Of a stretch of DNA of 64,000 nt, positions 44,881 through 54,179 are shown in pieces; the stretch's first letter is position 1, and each line of letters starts with the position of its first letter. Origin of the DNA: an uncultured bacterium (GTDB lineage Bacteria > Verrucomicrobiota > Kiritimatiellia > CAIKKV01 > CAITUY01). The stretch covers positions 1-64,000 of the forward strand of contig CAIVSY010000016.1 in the NCBI GenBank assembly GCA_903908715.1, in the 5' to 3' direction. The notes below the pieces were generated by a model. It was not told the origin of the DNA and did not search any database. It saw nothing but the letters and a program-made list of their open reading frames with translations. Position numbers and translations under genes: made by a program.

Positions 44881-46050
44881 CTACCTGAGACTCAGGATTC
44901 CACCGAGGAAACTTTGAAATAATTCCAGGAAGCTTGTCCGAAACCGCAACTGGACGGTCTCGCCGGGCAGGAGGTCTGTTTCTTCGCTCAGGTTGCAGTA
45001 GATCCTGCGGCCGCGCATGATACGTCCTGGCACGGGATTCACCTGCCCCGGCAGACCTCGTACAGCAGGCTCCATTGCGGATAGCGTTGCACGATAAGAC
45101 GTTCCGTAACCGTACATTCGTGCGATTTGGACATTCTGCCCGATGTGAGCATCCCGGGCATTTAGTTCCGGCAGAAAACCGATTACCCGGCGCGATGGTT
45201 GCTCGATGACCACTAATGCTGGCAAACCAGCGGCAACCACATCTCCGGGCCGGAACATAACCTGCGAAACAATACCTTCGGATGGGCTACGCAGAACATA
45301 TTCACGTCGTCGTGCCTGCAAAGACGCAAGAGTCATCGCCTGTGCAACCGCTTGATGATTGGTGCCGTCGGGATATCGTGCCGTGTCATTCAAAGCACTG
45401 GCTGCACTGCTGTAGTGACGTTGGGCCTCCATCAAACGGGCTTGTCGATCCGTCACATTTTTCGGATGCATGGTAACAGCACGGTTGAGTACTGCGTGCC
45501 GGGCTCTCAGGGTATTAACTATTGTTGCATCCACTAGGTTATTCTCCAGCAGCGGTTGCAGTCGCTTCAGGTCCTCGGTAATGACGTCAAGTTCCGCCTG
45601 ATCCTGGGCCTGCTGTTGCAACTGGGCATCCAAGGCAGCTGCCGCATCCGCGACGGACGCTGTAAATTGACGTTCCCACTGCAGGGCAACTTGTTCCGGC
45701 GCAGGGACAGTCGCTTCCATCTCAGCGCACAAAGCCTGTGCCGCCGCAATTTCGGCGTCCAGCGCAGAGGCGTCCATGTGCGCTAACACTTGGCCTGCTG
45801 CCACATGATCGCCAACCGAGGCGTCTATGGACTGAAGCCGGGCTAGTTCAACAGATGCAATCGGATGTTCAACGATTTCCACATAGCCCTGCACTCCTCC
45901 GGTATGCGCACCATAGAGGAAGAAAGCCAGAGCGGCCAGTATTGCGGCTATCCAAACTGCAACATGGCTGTGCGCCTTCCAACGACTCCATCGAACGCGC
46001 GGATGATGTTCGGGGGCAAGCTTGCTGCCGCTAGGTGGAGATGGCTCCAT
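44881..46050 (-). CDS. HlyD-family periplasmic adaptor (membrane fusion protein)
   Basis: A 389-residue adaptor. One membrane segment lies at about residues 29-47 (HVAVWIAAILAALAFFLYGA). The first half of the lipoyl/barrel-sandwich domain follows (ARLQSIDASVGDHVAAGQVLAHMD), then a helical hairpin rich in Ala and Gln (about 90-235), the second lipoyl half (YVLRSPSEGIVSQVMFRPGDVV) and a beta-barrel domain. Adaptors of this type bridge an inner-membrane transporter and TolC. The ATG at 46050 has GGAG 8 bp upstream and follows the DUF4956 stop by 2 bp; the longer frame to 46143 would run inside that gene. The inner-membrane partner is probably the DUF4956 protein. Confidence 0.83.
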   Translation of the reverse strand: MEPSPPSGSKLAPEHHPRVRWSRWKAHSHVAVWIAAILAALAFFLYGAHTGGVQGYVEIVEHPIASVELARLQSIDASVGDHVAAGQVLAHMDASALDAEIAAAQALCAEMEATVPAPEQVALQWERQFTASVADAAAALDAQLQQQAQDQAELDVITEDLKRLQPLLENNLVDATIVNTLRARHAVLNRAVTMHPKNVTDRQARLMEAQRHYSSAASALNDTARYPDGTNHQAVAQAMTLASLQARRREYVLRSPSEGIVSQVMFRPGDVVAAGLPALVVIEQPSRRVIGFLPELNARDAHIGQNVQIARMYGYGTSYRATLSAMEPAVRGLPGQVNPVPGRIMRGRRIYCNLSEETDLLPGETVQLRFRTSFLELFQSFLGGILSLR

Positions 46051-46052
46051 AA

Positions 46053-46733
46053 TTATAACTCCACGGTCGACCGCTGCATGAGCAGACTGGCATTTCTGAC
46101 GCCCTCTGTCTCGCGCAATGACTGAAGAAGCTGTGGCTGACAAGAAGGGTCGTGAAGCCGGATGTGATAGGAGTATTCCCTCCCCGTCCCTTGGACTGCA
46201 TCACGGACGGCGATGAGTTCCCATGTGGAGCAGAATTTCTCCAGTTCAGCCCCCGTTGAAGAAGAGGCAGAGTCCGTCTCGACAATAAATCGCAAGAGTC
46301 CCTCGTAATCCCGGCGTGACGTGAATGGCGCCAGATGCAAATACCATGCAACCAGCCCAAAACCCGCGGTGCCGACGATCGCGACAGAAAAGACCGCTGC
46401 ACCGCATGATATTCCTATGGCGAGTGCGGCAAAAAGGAAAACGATATCACGCGGATCACGAATATGCGTACGGAACCGGATGATTGCCAGAGTGCCCAGG
46501 ATGCCAAGGCCCCTTGCCAGATTATTGCCAATCGCCATGATCATGACTGTGGAAACAAAACCGCTCAGTATAAGTGTCTGCACGAATGAGCGTGAATAGG
46601 AAAGTCCCTCATATGTCTTCCGATAGATCCAGGCAATGAATGCGCACAGGACAAAACTTGTCAGTAATGCGCAGGTGATTTGACCAACACCCAGCACACG
46701 CGCAGGACCGAATATCGTTAGAAACTCATCCAT
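46053..46733 (-). CDS. DUF4956 membrane protein
   Basis: A 226-residue protein with about four membrane segments in residues 15-135 (ITCALLTSFVLCAFIAWIY; FVQTLILSGFVSTVMIMAIG; DIVFLFAALAIGISCGAAVFSVAIVG). The cytoplasmic C-terminus is at about 140-226. The loop GILGTLAIIRFRTHIRDPRDI is the DUF4956 hallmark. The family often lies beside VTC-domain polyphosphate polymerases, and its function is not established. It is 25 bp after the VTC gene and 2 bp before the adaptor gene. In this operon it is the only polytopic inner-membrane protein, so a role in moving the polymer or in coupling synthesis to export is the obvious inference. Confidence 0.85.
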   Translation of the reverse strand: MDEFLTIFGPARVLGVGQITCALLTSFVLCAFIAWIYRKTYEGLSYSRSFVQTLILSGFVSTVMIMAIGNNLARGLGILGTLAIIRFRTHIRDPRDIVFLFAALAIGISCGAAVFSVAIVGTAGFGLVAWYLHLAPFTSRRDYEGLLRFIVETDSASSSTGAELEKFCSTWELIAVRDAVQGTGREYSYHIRLHDPSCQPQLLQSLRETEGVRNASLLMQRSTVEL

Positions 46734-46758
46734 GGCAGTCTCTTAAGCTTGTCCCAAG

Positions 46759-47559
46759 TCAATAATCCTGCAAGACCGATATATATGCTGGAGTTGCCGC
46801 TGAGCCACGAAAGACGGCCTCGCAGCTAACAGCCGTAGAATACTTGCAGTTGCCATCCCGCTCAAGATCAAACTCTCTTGTAAGGTCACTCATCCACCGA
46901 GGAGCATTGGCCAATGATTTAAGCTCCAGCACAATGCCAGACCAGGTATTCATCTTGTTCTGTGCAAGAGCATCGTCCATGCACAGCCACCGCCCTTCCT
47001 CGCCGAGAAGTTTCCAGTCATAGGCGGGCTGATACTCCAGGTCCCTGTCGAAACTCACCCGGGCGTACTCGGCGTCAACCGCGAAGAACGATTCACGGAC
47101 ATAGCGAATCCGGACAACAGGAGCCGCCTGGATTTCCCTCGCCAGTCGTATGAATTCAAGAAATGCAACATATTCCTTTTCAGAAACGAAAGGAATGGCA
47201 ACCGGGATGTTTCGGATCAGGGATTCGGACCAGTCGTTGCGGGTAATCCTGGAGCGACTCTTGACAACAACCTGGCCGAGTTTCCGCTTGACCTCAAGGA
47301 AAACGGGACTATCCGGCTGATCATAGGTGCGAACCCGCAATTTGAATCGATTTGCGCTCTCGTTTTTCTTGGCGTGATGCAAGGGCAATCCGGGACCATC
47401 CAGCTGAAGTGTCGTAATTCGATAACATTGGGGAGACCCATGCCCGTGCGGATCAGGACGACAGAACGGTGCTATATATCGTCGTATGGGCTCCATCATA
47501 CTTGGCGGGATGATATACTTTGCTTCATGCCGCACGAGAACTGTTGACGTTTCTGCCAT
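46759..47559 (-). CDS. VTC-domain polyphosphate polymerase-like protein
   Basis: A 266-residue protein of the VTC/CYTH triphosphate-tunnel fold. Tunnel residues look intact: E12 and K14 in HEAKY, R75 and R77 in FKLRVRTYD, E89-K91-K93 in FLEVKRK, R150/R152/R155 in VVRIRYVRESFF, D171-R172, and E212-K214 in VLELKS. In yeast Vtc4 this domain makes polyphosphate from ATP at a membrane. There is no membrane segment here, so it would act at the inner membrane through the DUF4956 protein next to it. AAGAAGG lies 7 bp before the ATG. It is the first gene of the operon VTC-DUF4956-HlyD-TolC. Domain well supported, product unproven. Confidence 0.85.
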   Translation of the reverse strand: MAETSTVLVRHEAKYIIPPSMMEPIRRYIAPFCRPDPHGHGSPQCYRITTLQLDGPGLPLHHAKKNESANRFKLRVRTYDQPDSPVFLEVKRKLGQVVVKSRSRITRNDWSESLIRNIPVAIPFVSEKEYVAFLEFIRLAREIQAAPVVRIRYVRESFFAVDAEYARVSFDRDLEYQPAYDWKLLGEEGRWLCMDDALAQNKMNTWSGIVLELKSLANAPRWMSDLTREFDLERDGNCKYSTAVSCEAVFRGSAATPAYISVLQDY

Positions 47560-47653
47560 AGTGAAACCTTCTTAAGCTGAACGTACTGTTTCATCGGGAT
47601 TTTCGCAAGCGGTGAGCGTCCAGCGGTCCTAGCCGATTCTGATCTGGGCGCTA

Positions 47654-47682
47654 TTGATGGTCTGGCAAGGTTGTGGTATCTA
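47654..47682 (+). promoter_or_regulatory. Promoter of the small lipoprotein gene
   Basis: TTGATG (47654-47659), 17 bp, TATCTA (47677-47682), 31 bp before the ATG. It lies in the 154-bp spacer shared with the divergent VTC gene. Confidence 0.45.
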
Positions 47683-47713
47683 TTCAACACTATTTGCATG
47701 AAGGCATTACAAT

Positions 47714-47962
47714 ATGAAGAGACTGTCGCTGATGATGGGAATGGTTATACTTGCGGGCGGGTGCAGTCAGTCCACTCCCGAGCCCCAGACACCTGCTGTT
47801 AGGGATCCTGTTTCGCAGGATCATGTGGATGGAGGCGCAATCAAGACTGTGGTTGCCGGATTTACGGGGCAGGCGGCTGTGAAAAAAGGCAGGGAGGCTC
47901 GCGCAAAGATTGAGAGTATTGCAAGCAATGAGCAGGCAAGCCTGGTGGAAATCCTGGAATAG
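47714..47962 (+). CDS. Small lipoprotein of unknown function
   Basis: An 82-residue protein. MKRLSLMMGMVILAGGC is a type II signal peptide with the lipid-attached cysteine at C17. The mature part is about 66 residues: a Ser/Pro-rich linker (SQSTPEPQTPAVRDP) and a short charged helix (GQAAVKKGREARAKIESI). GAAGG precedes the ATG, and a promoter is visible. The mature region matches no family that I recognise. It is divergent from the VTC operon and convergent with murJ, 11 bp away. Confidence 0.68.
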   Translation: MKRLSLMMGMVILAGGCSQSTPEPQTPAVRDPVSQDHVDGGAIKTVVAGFTGQAAVKKGREARAKIESIASNEQASLVEILE

Positions 47963-47973
47963 GGCCACTGGAC

Positions 47974-49596
47974 TCATTTCATCATCGAATATCGTATGCG
48001 ACTAAGGACGGCAGATGTTACGTTCTGCACCTCGTCCACACGAAGGGCATAGCATAGCAGGAAATAGGTTATACTACCAGCCATCACGGCTGCCCCGACC
48101 CGCATGGCTTGCCAGCACAGTGACGCCGTATTGTCAGGTATTTCCCGCATAACAAGAGCGGCTATTAGACCGCAGCCTGAGGCGCAGGCCAGCACAGTTA
48201 GAAGATACCGATACCAACGACCGGCAGTTCCCAAAGTAACGATTCGGCGAAGGTGCCAAGTGAGTTGCAGGAAATTCAGCAGGGCTATGATGCCTGTGGT
48301 TGTCGCCAGGCCTACATGACCCAAATGCAGCATCTTGACCAACAGCAGGTTCATCCCCAGATTCAGTACAATGCCAATCAAGCCGACATGCAACGGCGTT
48401 CGAGGCCGGTTGAACGCGGAAAAGCACGGTGTCAGAACCTTGATGGCCGCGTAGCCGGACAGTCCAATCGCGTAGGCGCGGAGTGCGGCTGCCGTCATTA
48501 TCACAGCATCCGCTGAAAAGGCACCATGCTGATAAATCAGGGCTATAATTTCAGGCGCAAGAACAATCAGTCCAATCGTTGCCGGCAGGGTAAGAAAGAA
48601 GGCCAGGCGAAGTGATTCCTCAATGGTCTTACCCGCAGCCGTCATATCCGAACTCGCATGCTGCCGGGCGACAGACGGTAGCGTCACCGTGGCAATTGCC
48701 ACGCCAAATACTCCAATCGGGAACTGCATGAGGCGAAACGCACAATTCAGCCATGATCGGGCACCGTCGATTTCCGAAGCAAACATTCCATTGATGAGAA
48801 CATTCACCTGGACGGCTGAGCCGGCCACAATACTTGGCCAAGCCAGCATCCAGACTTCCTTGAGCCGCGGATCCGCAAGGTCAAATATCCATTTCCACCG
48901 GAAGCCATAAGACCACAATGATGGAAGTTGCATCCCGAGTTGGCATACCCCCCCAAGTAGAACCCCAAGGCTAACCCCATACAAAGCCCTCTCTGTGAAA
49001 TGCGGATGTCGCCAGTCGCTTTGCGGATCGAAACACAAAGCGAGGGCCACGCCGGCAATAACGGATACGAAGTTAAACACCGTGGAAGCCGACGCAGGCA
49101 GCCCGAAGACAAATCGTGCATTAAGCATGCCCATCACAATGGCTGCCAACGAAACCAGGAGAATAAACGGAAACAGAATTCGCGTCAGGTTGACCGTCAG
49201 CTCGAATTTCCCAGGGATAGTATGAAATCCGAAATTAGTGATCTGCACAAGCAACGGGCTAAGCGCTATGCCAACCAGGCAGACAGCGCCCATGAGCATA
49301 ATCATCGCGCTGATTAGCAGGTTGGCCAGACGCCATGCCGGGGCATCCCCCTCACGCGCCAGGGTCTTTGTGAAAGTTGTCGTGAAGGCAGTCGAAAGCG
49401 CCCCTTCTGCAAACAAGTCTCGTAACAGGTTAGGGATCTGAAATGCCGCCAGGAAGGCATCCAGGTGCTTGCCAGCTCCGAACATTGCGGCAAACACCAG
49501 TTCCCGAACCAGTCCCAGAACTCTCGAGCCTATAACTGCAAGGCTGACGATGCCTGCCGCCTTATGGCGAGCCTGTTGAGATACTGCAGTGTCCAT
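47974..49596 (-). CDS. murJ: Lipid II flippase MurJ
   Basis: A 540-residue MATE-like (MVF family) membrane protein with about 14 membrane segments. Family hallmarks are the N-terminal [44 protein letters not shown], the [20 protein letters not shown] segment and the later [25 protein letters not shown]. It flips lipid II across the inner membrane for peptidoglycan synthesis. The ATG at 49596 is preceded by TAAGGA. It is transcribed toward the small lipoprotein gene and away from rnfA. Confidence 0.95.
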   Translation of the reverse strand: MDTAVSQQARHKAAGIVSLAVIGSRVLGLVRELVFAAMFGAGKHLDAFLAAFQIPNLLRDLFAEGALSTAFTTTFTKTLAREGDAPAWRLANLLISAMIMLMGAVCLVGIALSPLLVQITNFGFHTIPGKFELTVNLTRILFPFILLVSLAAIVMGMLNARFVFGLPASASTVFNFVSVIAGVALALCFDPQSDWRHPHFTERALYGVSLGVLLGGVCQLGMQLPSLWSYGFRWKWIFDLADPRLKEVWMLAWPSIVAGSAVQVNVLINGMFASEIDGARSWLNCAFRLMQFPIGVFGVAIATVTLPSVARQHASSDMTAAGKTIEESLRLAFFLTLPATIGLIVLAPEIIALIYQHGAFSADAVIMTAAALRAYAIGLSGYAAIKVLTPCFSAFNRPRTPLHVGLIGIVLNLGMNLLLVKMLHLGHVGLATTTGIIALLNFLQLTWHLRRIVTLGTAGRWYRYLLTVLACASGCGLIAALVMREIPDNTASLCWQAMRVGAAVMAGSITYFLLCYALRVDEVQNVTSAVLSRIRYSMMK

Positions 49597-49746
49597 TCCT
49601 TAAAACGACACCCTCCTGTAAAAAAATGGTAAGTGAACGTCTTTCAAATTATACGAGTTACACTTTCAGACTACTTTCAAATGCGACGGCACGCTACACA
49701 ATTTCTTTCAGGTATCTAAGCGCAATCCGGAAGAGAAATGTCAGTT

Positions 49747-49761
49747 GTTTAACGATTAAAC
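49747..49761. promoter_or_regulatory. Dyad GTTTAA-N3-TTAAAC upstream of rnf
   Basis: A perfect inverted repeat with 6-bp arms in the 227-bp AT-rich spacer between divergent murJ and rnfA, 62 bp before the rnfA ATG. It resembles a regulator site; alignment to the known Rex motif fails in several positions. Confidence 0.35.
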
Positions 49762-49823
49762 CTTTTGCTTTTCTCTCCCATGCTCCATTGATACATTCTT
49801 CGGAACTGTTGGGAGGAAGGAAC

Positions 49824-50402
49824 ATGGAGTACATTTTGCTCATCATTAGTGCTGTACTCGTCAACAATTTCGTTCTAACCCAATTTCTTGGAATTTGCCC
49901 TTTTCTTGGGGTTTCAAAGGACCTTGCAACGGCCGCTGGCATGGGTGGCGCTGTGATATTTGTAATGACGCTGGCGTCAGCTGTGACCTGGGGGTTGCAG
50001 GCTTTCGTTCTGGCTCCGCTCCACGCCGAGTATCTTCAAACGATCGCCTTTATCCTTGTAATTGCCACATTCGTCCAGTTTGTGGAACTGGTGCTTAAGA
50101 AGACTTCACCGGGCCTTCATAAGGCACTGGGCATTTATCTCCCGTTGATTACAACAAATTGTGCCGTTCTGGGCGTTGCTGTGCTGAACATCAAGAAGGA
50201 ACACAACTGTCTTGAAAGCATAACGTTCGGGTTTGGTGCGGCGCTCGGATTTGCACTCGCCTTGATTCTGTTTACGGGGCTGAGGGAAAAGATTGCTCGC
50301 TCCAACCCGCCACAGTGCTTTCGGGGAACCGCCATTGCACTCGTGACGGCAGGCTTGTTGAGTCTGGCATTCATGGGTTTTGCCGGGTTGGTGAAGATGT
50401 AA
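49824..50402 (+). CDS. rnfA: Rnf complex subunit A
   Basis: A 192-residue integral membrane protein with six segments. The signature [29 protein letters not shown] opens the protein, and [14 protein letters not shown] is the second conserved half. A paired cysteine (ICPFLG, NCAVLG) is known to hold a membrane [2Fe-2S] cluster between RnfA and RnfE. GGGAGGAAGG gives a strong ribosome site for ATG 49824; the frame upstream to 49626 is not coding. First gene of rnfABCDGE, the ferredoxin:NAD+ oxidoreductase that pumps Na+ or H+. Confidence 0.96.
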   Translation: MEYILLIISAVLVNNFVLTQFLGICPFLGVSKDLATAAGMGGAVIFVMTLASAVTWGLQAFVLAPLHAEYLQTIAFILVIATFVQFVELVLKKTSPGLHKALGIYLPLITTNCAVLGVAVLNIKKEHNCLESITFGFGAALGFALALILFTGLREKIARSNPPQCFRGTAIALVTAGLLSLAFMGFAGLVKM

Positions 50403-50414
50403 AGGCATGACGCA

Positions 50415-51224
50415 ATGGAATTATTGATACAGACGCTGATTATCGGGGGGACTGGGCTGGTGTGTGCGGCCATCCTCGCAGTTGCCGCGCGATTCCTCAG
50501 TGTACATGAGGACCCGCGCGTGGAGGCTGTGGGCAATCTCCTTCCGGGCATAAACTGCGGGACTTGTGGTTTTGCAGGTTGTGGTGAATACGCACGGGAC
50601 ATCGTGCTGCATGGGGCTCCTATTAACCTGTGCAAACCCGGGGGGAGTGAGATTGCAGCCAAAATCGGCGCCAGCATCGGGGTGCAAGTGCCCACGGATG
50701 AGCGTCAGGTTGCAATTGTACTCTGCAAGGGGGATGATGGTGCCGTAAAACGAGGCGTAGATTATAACGGGCTTCTGGATTGCTCCGCAGCACAGCAGAT
50801 CGGAGGCAATGGTAAGCCCTGCCGCTATGGGTGCATGGGACTGGCTTCCTGTGCCCGTTCCTGCCCTGTGGGGGCTATTGAGATCCGGAAAGGACTGGCA
50901 ATTGTTCATCCCGATCTCTGTATTAGCTGTGCGAAGTGTGTGTCAGTTTGCCCACGGAAACTGATCCGGATGATTCCAGAATCGAGAAGTATCCATGTGC
51001 TTTGCTCTTCGATGGACCGCGGGCCTGATGTCCGGAAGGTTTGTTCCGTGGGATGCATTGCCTGCACCTTGTGTGCGAAAGCTGTCAATAACCAGGGGAT
51101 CTCCATGAAGAACAACCTTGCGGTTGTTGATTACTCGGTACCGCTCAGCGACGAGGGGGTCATAGCAAAATGCCCCCAACACACGCTGGAGAAGCGTGTC
51201 GGGGGTAAAGGAGTATGCGCATGA
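50415..51224 (+). CDS. rnfB: Rnf complex subunit B (multi-cluster ferredoxin)
   Basis: A 269-residue subunit. An N-terminal membrane anchor at about 5-25 is followed by a four-cysteine [4Fe-4S] domain (INCGTCGFAGCGEYARDIVLHGAPINLCKPGG) and two ferredoxin-type clusters (CRYGCMGLASCARSCPVGAI and CISCAKCVSVCPRKLI). Further cysteines toward the C-terminus (CSVGCIACTLCAK) suggest another cluster. It is the entry point for electrons from ferredoxin. It lies 12 bp after rnfA and overlaps rnfC. Confidence 0.96.
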   Translation: MELLIQTLIIGGTGLVCAAILAVAARFLSVHEDPRVEAVGNLLPGINCGTCGFAGCGEYARDIVLHGAPINLCKPGGSEIAAKIGASIGVQVPTDERQVAIVLCKGDDGAVKRGVDYNGLLDCSAAQQIGGNGKPCRYGCMGLASCARSCPVGAIEIRKGLAIVHPDLCISCAKCVSVCPRKLIRMIPESRSIHVLCSSMDRGPDVRKVCSVGCIACTLCAKAVNNQGISMKNNLAVVDYSVPLSDEGVIAKCPQHTLEKRVGGKGVCA

Positions 51225-52591
51225 TCACATTGGGCGCCCTGTTTAATCCGCGTGGAGGTATTCATCCCGCATATCACAAGGATTCAACCGAGTCCCTGCC
51301 CGTGGAAGCCATGCCGGTTCCCAAGAGCCTTTACGTGGCCCTAAATCAGCATTTGGGTGCCCCCTCCAAACCCGTCGTGAAGAAGGGGGATGTCGTTGTC
51401 CGCGGACAGCCGCTGGCTGAGCCTGCAGGATATGTCTCATCCTGGGTGCATGCGCCGACATCCGGTGTGATAAGGAGCGTGGAATCCCGCCTTACAGCTT
51501 CCGGGCAACTGGGGCCCGTCGTGGAAATTGAAGCCGATGGGCGGGATGAGGGGCTCCCCTGCACGTCCGCACCTGCGGAGTGGCGGAATTTGCCAGCACG
51601 GGAGCTGGTTGAAATGGTTCTGGCAGGCGGTGTCATTGGCATGGGAGGGGCAGGCTTCCCTACGCAAGTAAAACTTCTTCCGCCGCAGGGCAAGGTCATC
51701 CACACACTTATAATCAATGGAGCGGAGTGCGAGCCGTATCTGACTGCGGATTATCGGATTATGATTGAGCAATCCGAGAAGATCCGGCAGGGAGTTGAAA
51801 TTCTTCATCGGATTCTCAATGCCACGAAAGTCTTTATTGCGGTTGAAGACAATAAGCCTGCTGCGATTTCGGCGCTTGAGAAAGCTTTCCGCGACTTTGC
51901 AGGGGAGCTGGCGATTGTTGTTGTTAAAACAAAATATCCCCAGGGGGCGGAAAAGCAATTGATATACTCCTGCACTCGTCGTGAGGTGCCAAGCGGCGGT
52001 CTGCCCATGGATGTGGGGGCCTTAGTTGAAAATGTGGGTACTGCGACTGCGATTGTGGATGCAGTCGTTGCGCACCGTCCTCTCGTGGAGAGGATTGTGA
52101 CGGTGACCGGGGATGCTATTGGTCAGCCGAAAAATGTTCTGGCGCGCACGGGTACATCCTTTCGCGACCTGATTGCTTTTTGCGGCGGAATCAGGGGAAA
52201 CCCTGGGAAGGTCATCTGTGGTGGACCGATGATGGGAGTTGCGCAAAGTTCGATTGATGTTGGCATGAATAAGACAACATCCGGCCTCCTGCTGCTCTCA
52301 CGGGCGCAGATTCAGCAATATTCCTCAATGCCATGCATTGGATGCGGCCGCTGCGTTCAGGCTTGTCCTTCCGGCCTATTGCCATGCTTCCTCAGTGAGA
52401 ATATTGAGGCCGAGAACTACGGGGAAGCGGAGGCGCTTAATGTTCTGGATTGCATTGAATGCGGAGCGTGTGCATTTGAGTGCCCTGCTCACAGGCCTCT
52501 TGTACAGCATATGCGTATGGGTAAAGCCAAGGTTCTTCAAAGACGACGCCAGCGAGAAGCTAAGGCTGGCCAGAAAGAGAAGGCATCATGA
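51221..52591 (+). CDS. rnfC: Rnf complex subunit C (NADH-binding)
   Basis: A 456-residue peripheral subunit resembling NuoF. The flavin/NADH region has GGVIGMGGAGFPTQVKL and INGAECEPYLTADYR. Two ferredoxin-like clusters follow (CIGCGRCVQACPSGLLPC and CIECGACAFECPAHRPL). The ATG at 51221 is chosen because AAAGGAG sits 7 bp upstream and the ATGA overlap with the rnfB stop gives coupling; the ATG at 51215 is too close to that site. It exchanges electrons with NAD(H). Confidence 0.95.
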   Translation: MITLGALFNPRGGIHPAYHKDSTESLPVEAMPVPKSLYVALNQHLGAPSKPVVKKGDVVVRGQPLAEPAGYVSSWVHAPTSGVIRSVESRLTASGQLGPVVEIEADGRDEGLPCTSAPAEWRNLPARELVEMVLAGGVIGMGGAGFPTQVKLLPPQGKVIHTLIINGAECEPYLTADYRIMIEQSEKIRQGVEILHRILNATKVFIAVEDNKPAAISALEKAFRDFAGELAIVVVKTKYPQGAEKQLIYSCTRREVPSGGLPMDVGALVENVGTATAIVDAVVAHRPLVERIVTVTGDAIGQPKNVLARTGTSFRDLIAFCGGIRGNPGKVICGGPMMGVAQSSIDVGMNKTTSGLLLLSRAQIQQYSSMPCIGCGRCVQACPSGLLPCFLSENIEAENYGEAEALNVLDCIECGACAFECPAHRPLVQHMRMGKAKVLQRRRQREAKAGQKEKAS

Positions 52592-53601
52592 CGGATTCAT
52601 CAGCCGGTTGGATTGTCAGCCCTTCTCCGCACACACATTCAGGGGATTCGGTTTCCAGGATCATGATCACCGTGATTGTGGCGCTTGTGCCATCCTTGGT
52701 CGCGGGCGTCATTGTTTTCGGATGGGATACAATCCGACTGACCACTATATGCGTCGCGACCTGCGTTGTTGCCGAGTATATCGTCCGCACGATGATGCGC
52801 AGGGACATAGGCATAACTGATTGGAGCGCTGTGGTTACAGGGATCCTGCTTGCATTAAACCTCCCCCCCACCCTGCCCGGATGGATGGCGATTGTCGGGT
52901 CGTTATCGGCTATCGTTGTCGCTAAGCAACTGTATGGAGGTATCGGCTACAACCTTTTTAATCCTGCTTTAGTTGGTCGTTGTGTTCTGCTGATTTCATT
53001 TCCTGTTGCCATGACAACGTGGGCTGTTCCGGCATTTGTTCCAAATGCCTCCGCTGTGGATGCCACGACCATGGCAACACCGTTAGGCGCCTGGAAGACT
53101 GCTTGGGCCTCCGGAAACGCACCAGCCTCGTTTTTCGAGACTTACCCGATCCGTTCTTTGATCTTAGGGAACCGACCGGGGTGCGTTGGTGAGACGTCCG
53201 TGGTCGCATTGCTTTTGGGCGGACTCATTCTGCTATGGCGCCGGTGTATATCATGGCACACCCCGGTCCTTTTCATCGGAACGGTCGCGGTTTTTGCGGG
53301 TGTTCTTCATCAGGCTGATCCGGCTAGAAACCTTCCCGCGGCCTATCACGTATTCAGTGGCGGCATCTTTCTCGGCGCATTCTTCATGGCGACAGATATG
53401 GTTACGACGCCAGTCACACGAAGTGGAATGCTCATCTTCGGGGCCGGATGCGGGCTGATCACCATGATTATCCGCAAATGGGGCGGATATCCCGAGGGCG
53501 TAAGTTTTTCCATACTCATCATGAACGCTTTAACCCCCCTTATTAATCGCTTTACGCGGCCCCGCACATTCGGCCACAAGGGTCGGGAGATGGAAAAATG
53601 A
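52588..53601 (+). CDS. rnfD: Rnf complex subunit D (flavinylated membrane subunit)
   Basis: A 337-residue membrane protein with about nine segments. RIMITVIVALVPSLVAGVIVFG opens the first. GGIGYNLFNPALVGRCVLLISFP is a family signature. The segment MATDMVTTPVTRSG carries the threonine region where RnfD and NqrB bind FMN covalently. It forms part of the ion path with RnfE and RnfA. ATGA overlap with rnfC, and its own stop overlaps rnfG the same way. Confidence 0.93.
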   Translation: MTDSSAGWIVSPSPHTHSGDSVSRIMITVIVALVPSLVAGVIVFGWDTIRLTTICVATCVVAEYIVRTMMRRDIGITDWSAVVTGILLALNLPPTLPGWMAIVGSLSAIVVAKQLYGGIGYNLFNPALVGRCVLLISFPVAMTTWAVPAFVPNASAVDATTMATPLGAWKTAWASGNAPASFFETYPIRSLILGNRPGCVGETSVVALLLGGLILLWRRCISWHTPVLFIGTVAVFAGVLHQADPARNLPAAYHVFSGGIFLGAFFMATDMVTTPVTRSGMLIFGAGCGLITMIIRKWGGYPEGVSFSILIMNALTPLINRFTRPRTFGHKGREMEK

Positions 53602-54176
53602 AGGAAATCCTGAAACTGATGTTTGCCCTTACTCTAATCAGCTCAGCGGCAGGATTGTTGCTGGGCTACACGAATCGTGTGACAACCGAGCCAATTGCGT
53701 CGGCGCGGCAGAAGGAGACCACGGAAGCCCTCAAGGCGGTCCTGACGGAATTCGACAATGACCCCGCCAGAAATGTCTGCCAATATGATCAGGATGGGCG
53801 CTCCTGGAGTTTTCACGTTGCGCGAAAAAACGGGAAGTTCACAGGTGTGGCATTTGAAACTTCTTCTGCCAAGGGATACGGTGGCGACATTGTAATCATG
53901 GTGGGTATTACGGCCGCGGGCACCGTGAAAAACATTCGCATTTTAAGCCAGCATGAAACCCCCGGTCTCGGTACCAAGGTCGCTGAAATCCCGTTTAAAA
54001 GCCAGTTTGTCGACAGACCGATTGAAGGGACTGTGTGGGCCGTCAAGAAGGACAAGGGCGATTTTGACGCTGTTACGGGCGCGACGATTTCGTCGCGTGC
54101 AGTACTGGAAGCGTTGCGTGAAGGATTGGAATTCTATCGCAGCCATCAAGCTGAGATCATCCGCACGGGAGAATGA
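53598..54176 (+). CDS. rnfG: Rnf complex subunit G (covalent FMN)
   Basis: A 192-residue protein with one N-terminal membrane helix (ILKLMFALTLISSAAGLLLGY) and a periplasmic FMN-binding domain. The flavin attachment motif is seen as DAVTGATISSRAV, in which the second threonine is the usual phosphoester site. The GYGGDIVIMVGI and HETPGLG segments are typical. It passes electrons from RnfD in the periplasmic half of the complex. Confidence 0.95.
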   Translation: MKEILKLMFALTLISSAAGLLLGYTNRVTTEPIASARQKETTEALKAVLTEFDNDPARNVCQYDQDGRSWSFHVARKNGKFTGVAFETSSAKGYGGDIVIMVGITAAGTVKNIRILSQHETPGLGTKVAEIPFKSQFVDRPIEGTVWAVKKDKGDFDAVTGATISSRAVLEALREGLEFYRSHQAEIIRTGE

Positions 54177-54179
54177 CCC

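Noticed and set aside
49626-49823. 66-residue upstream extension of rnfA
   Set aside because: AT-rich spacer without family match; a strong ribosome site precedes ATG 49824 and RnfA starts there in other species.
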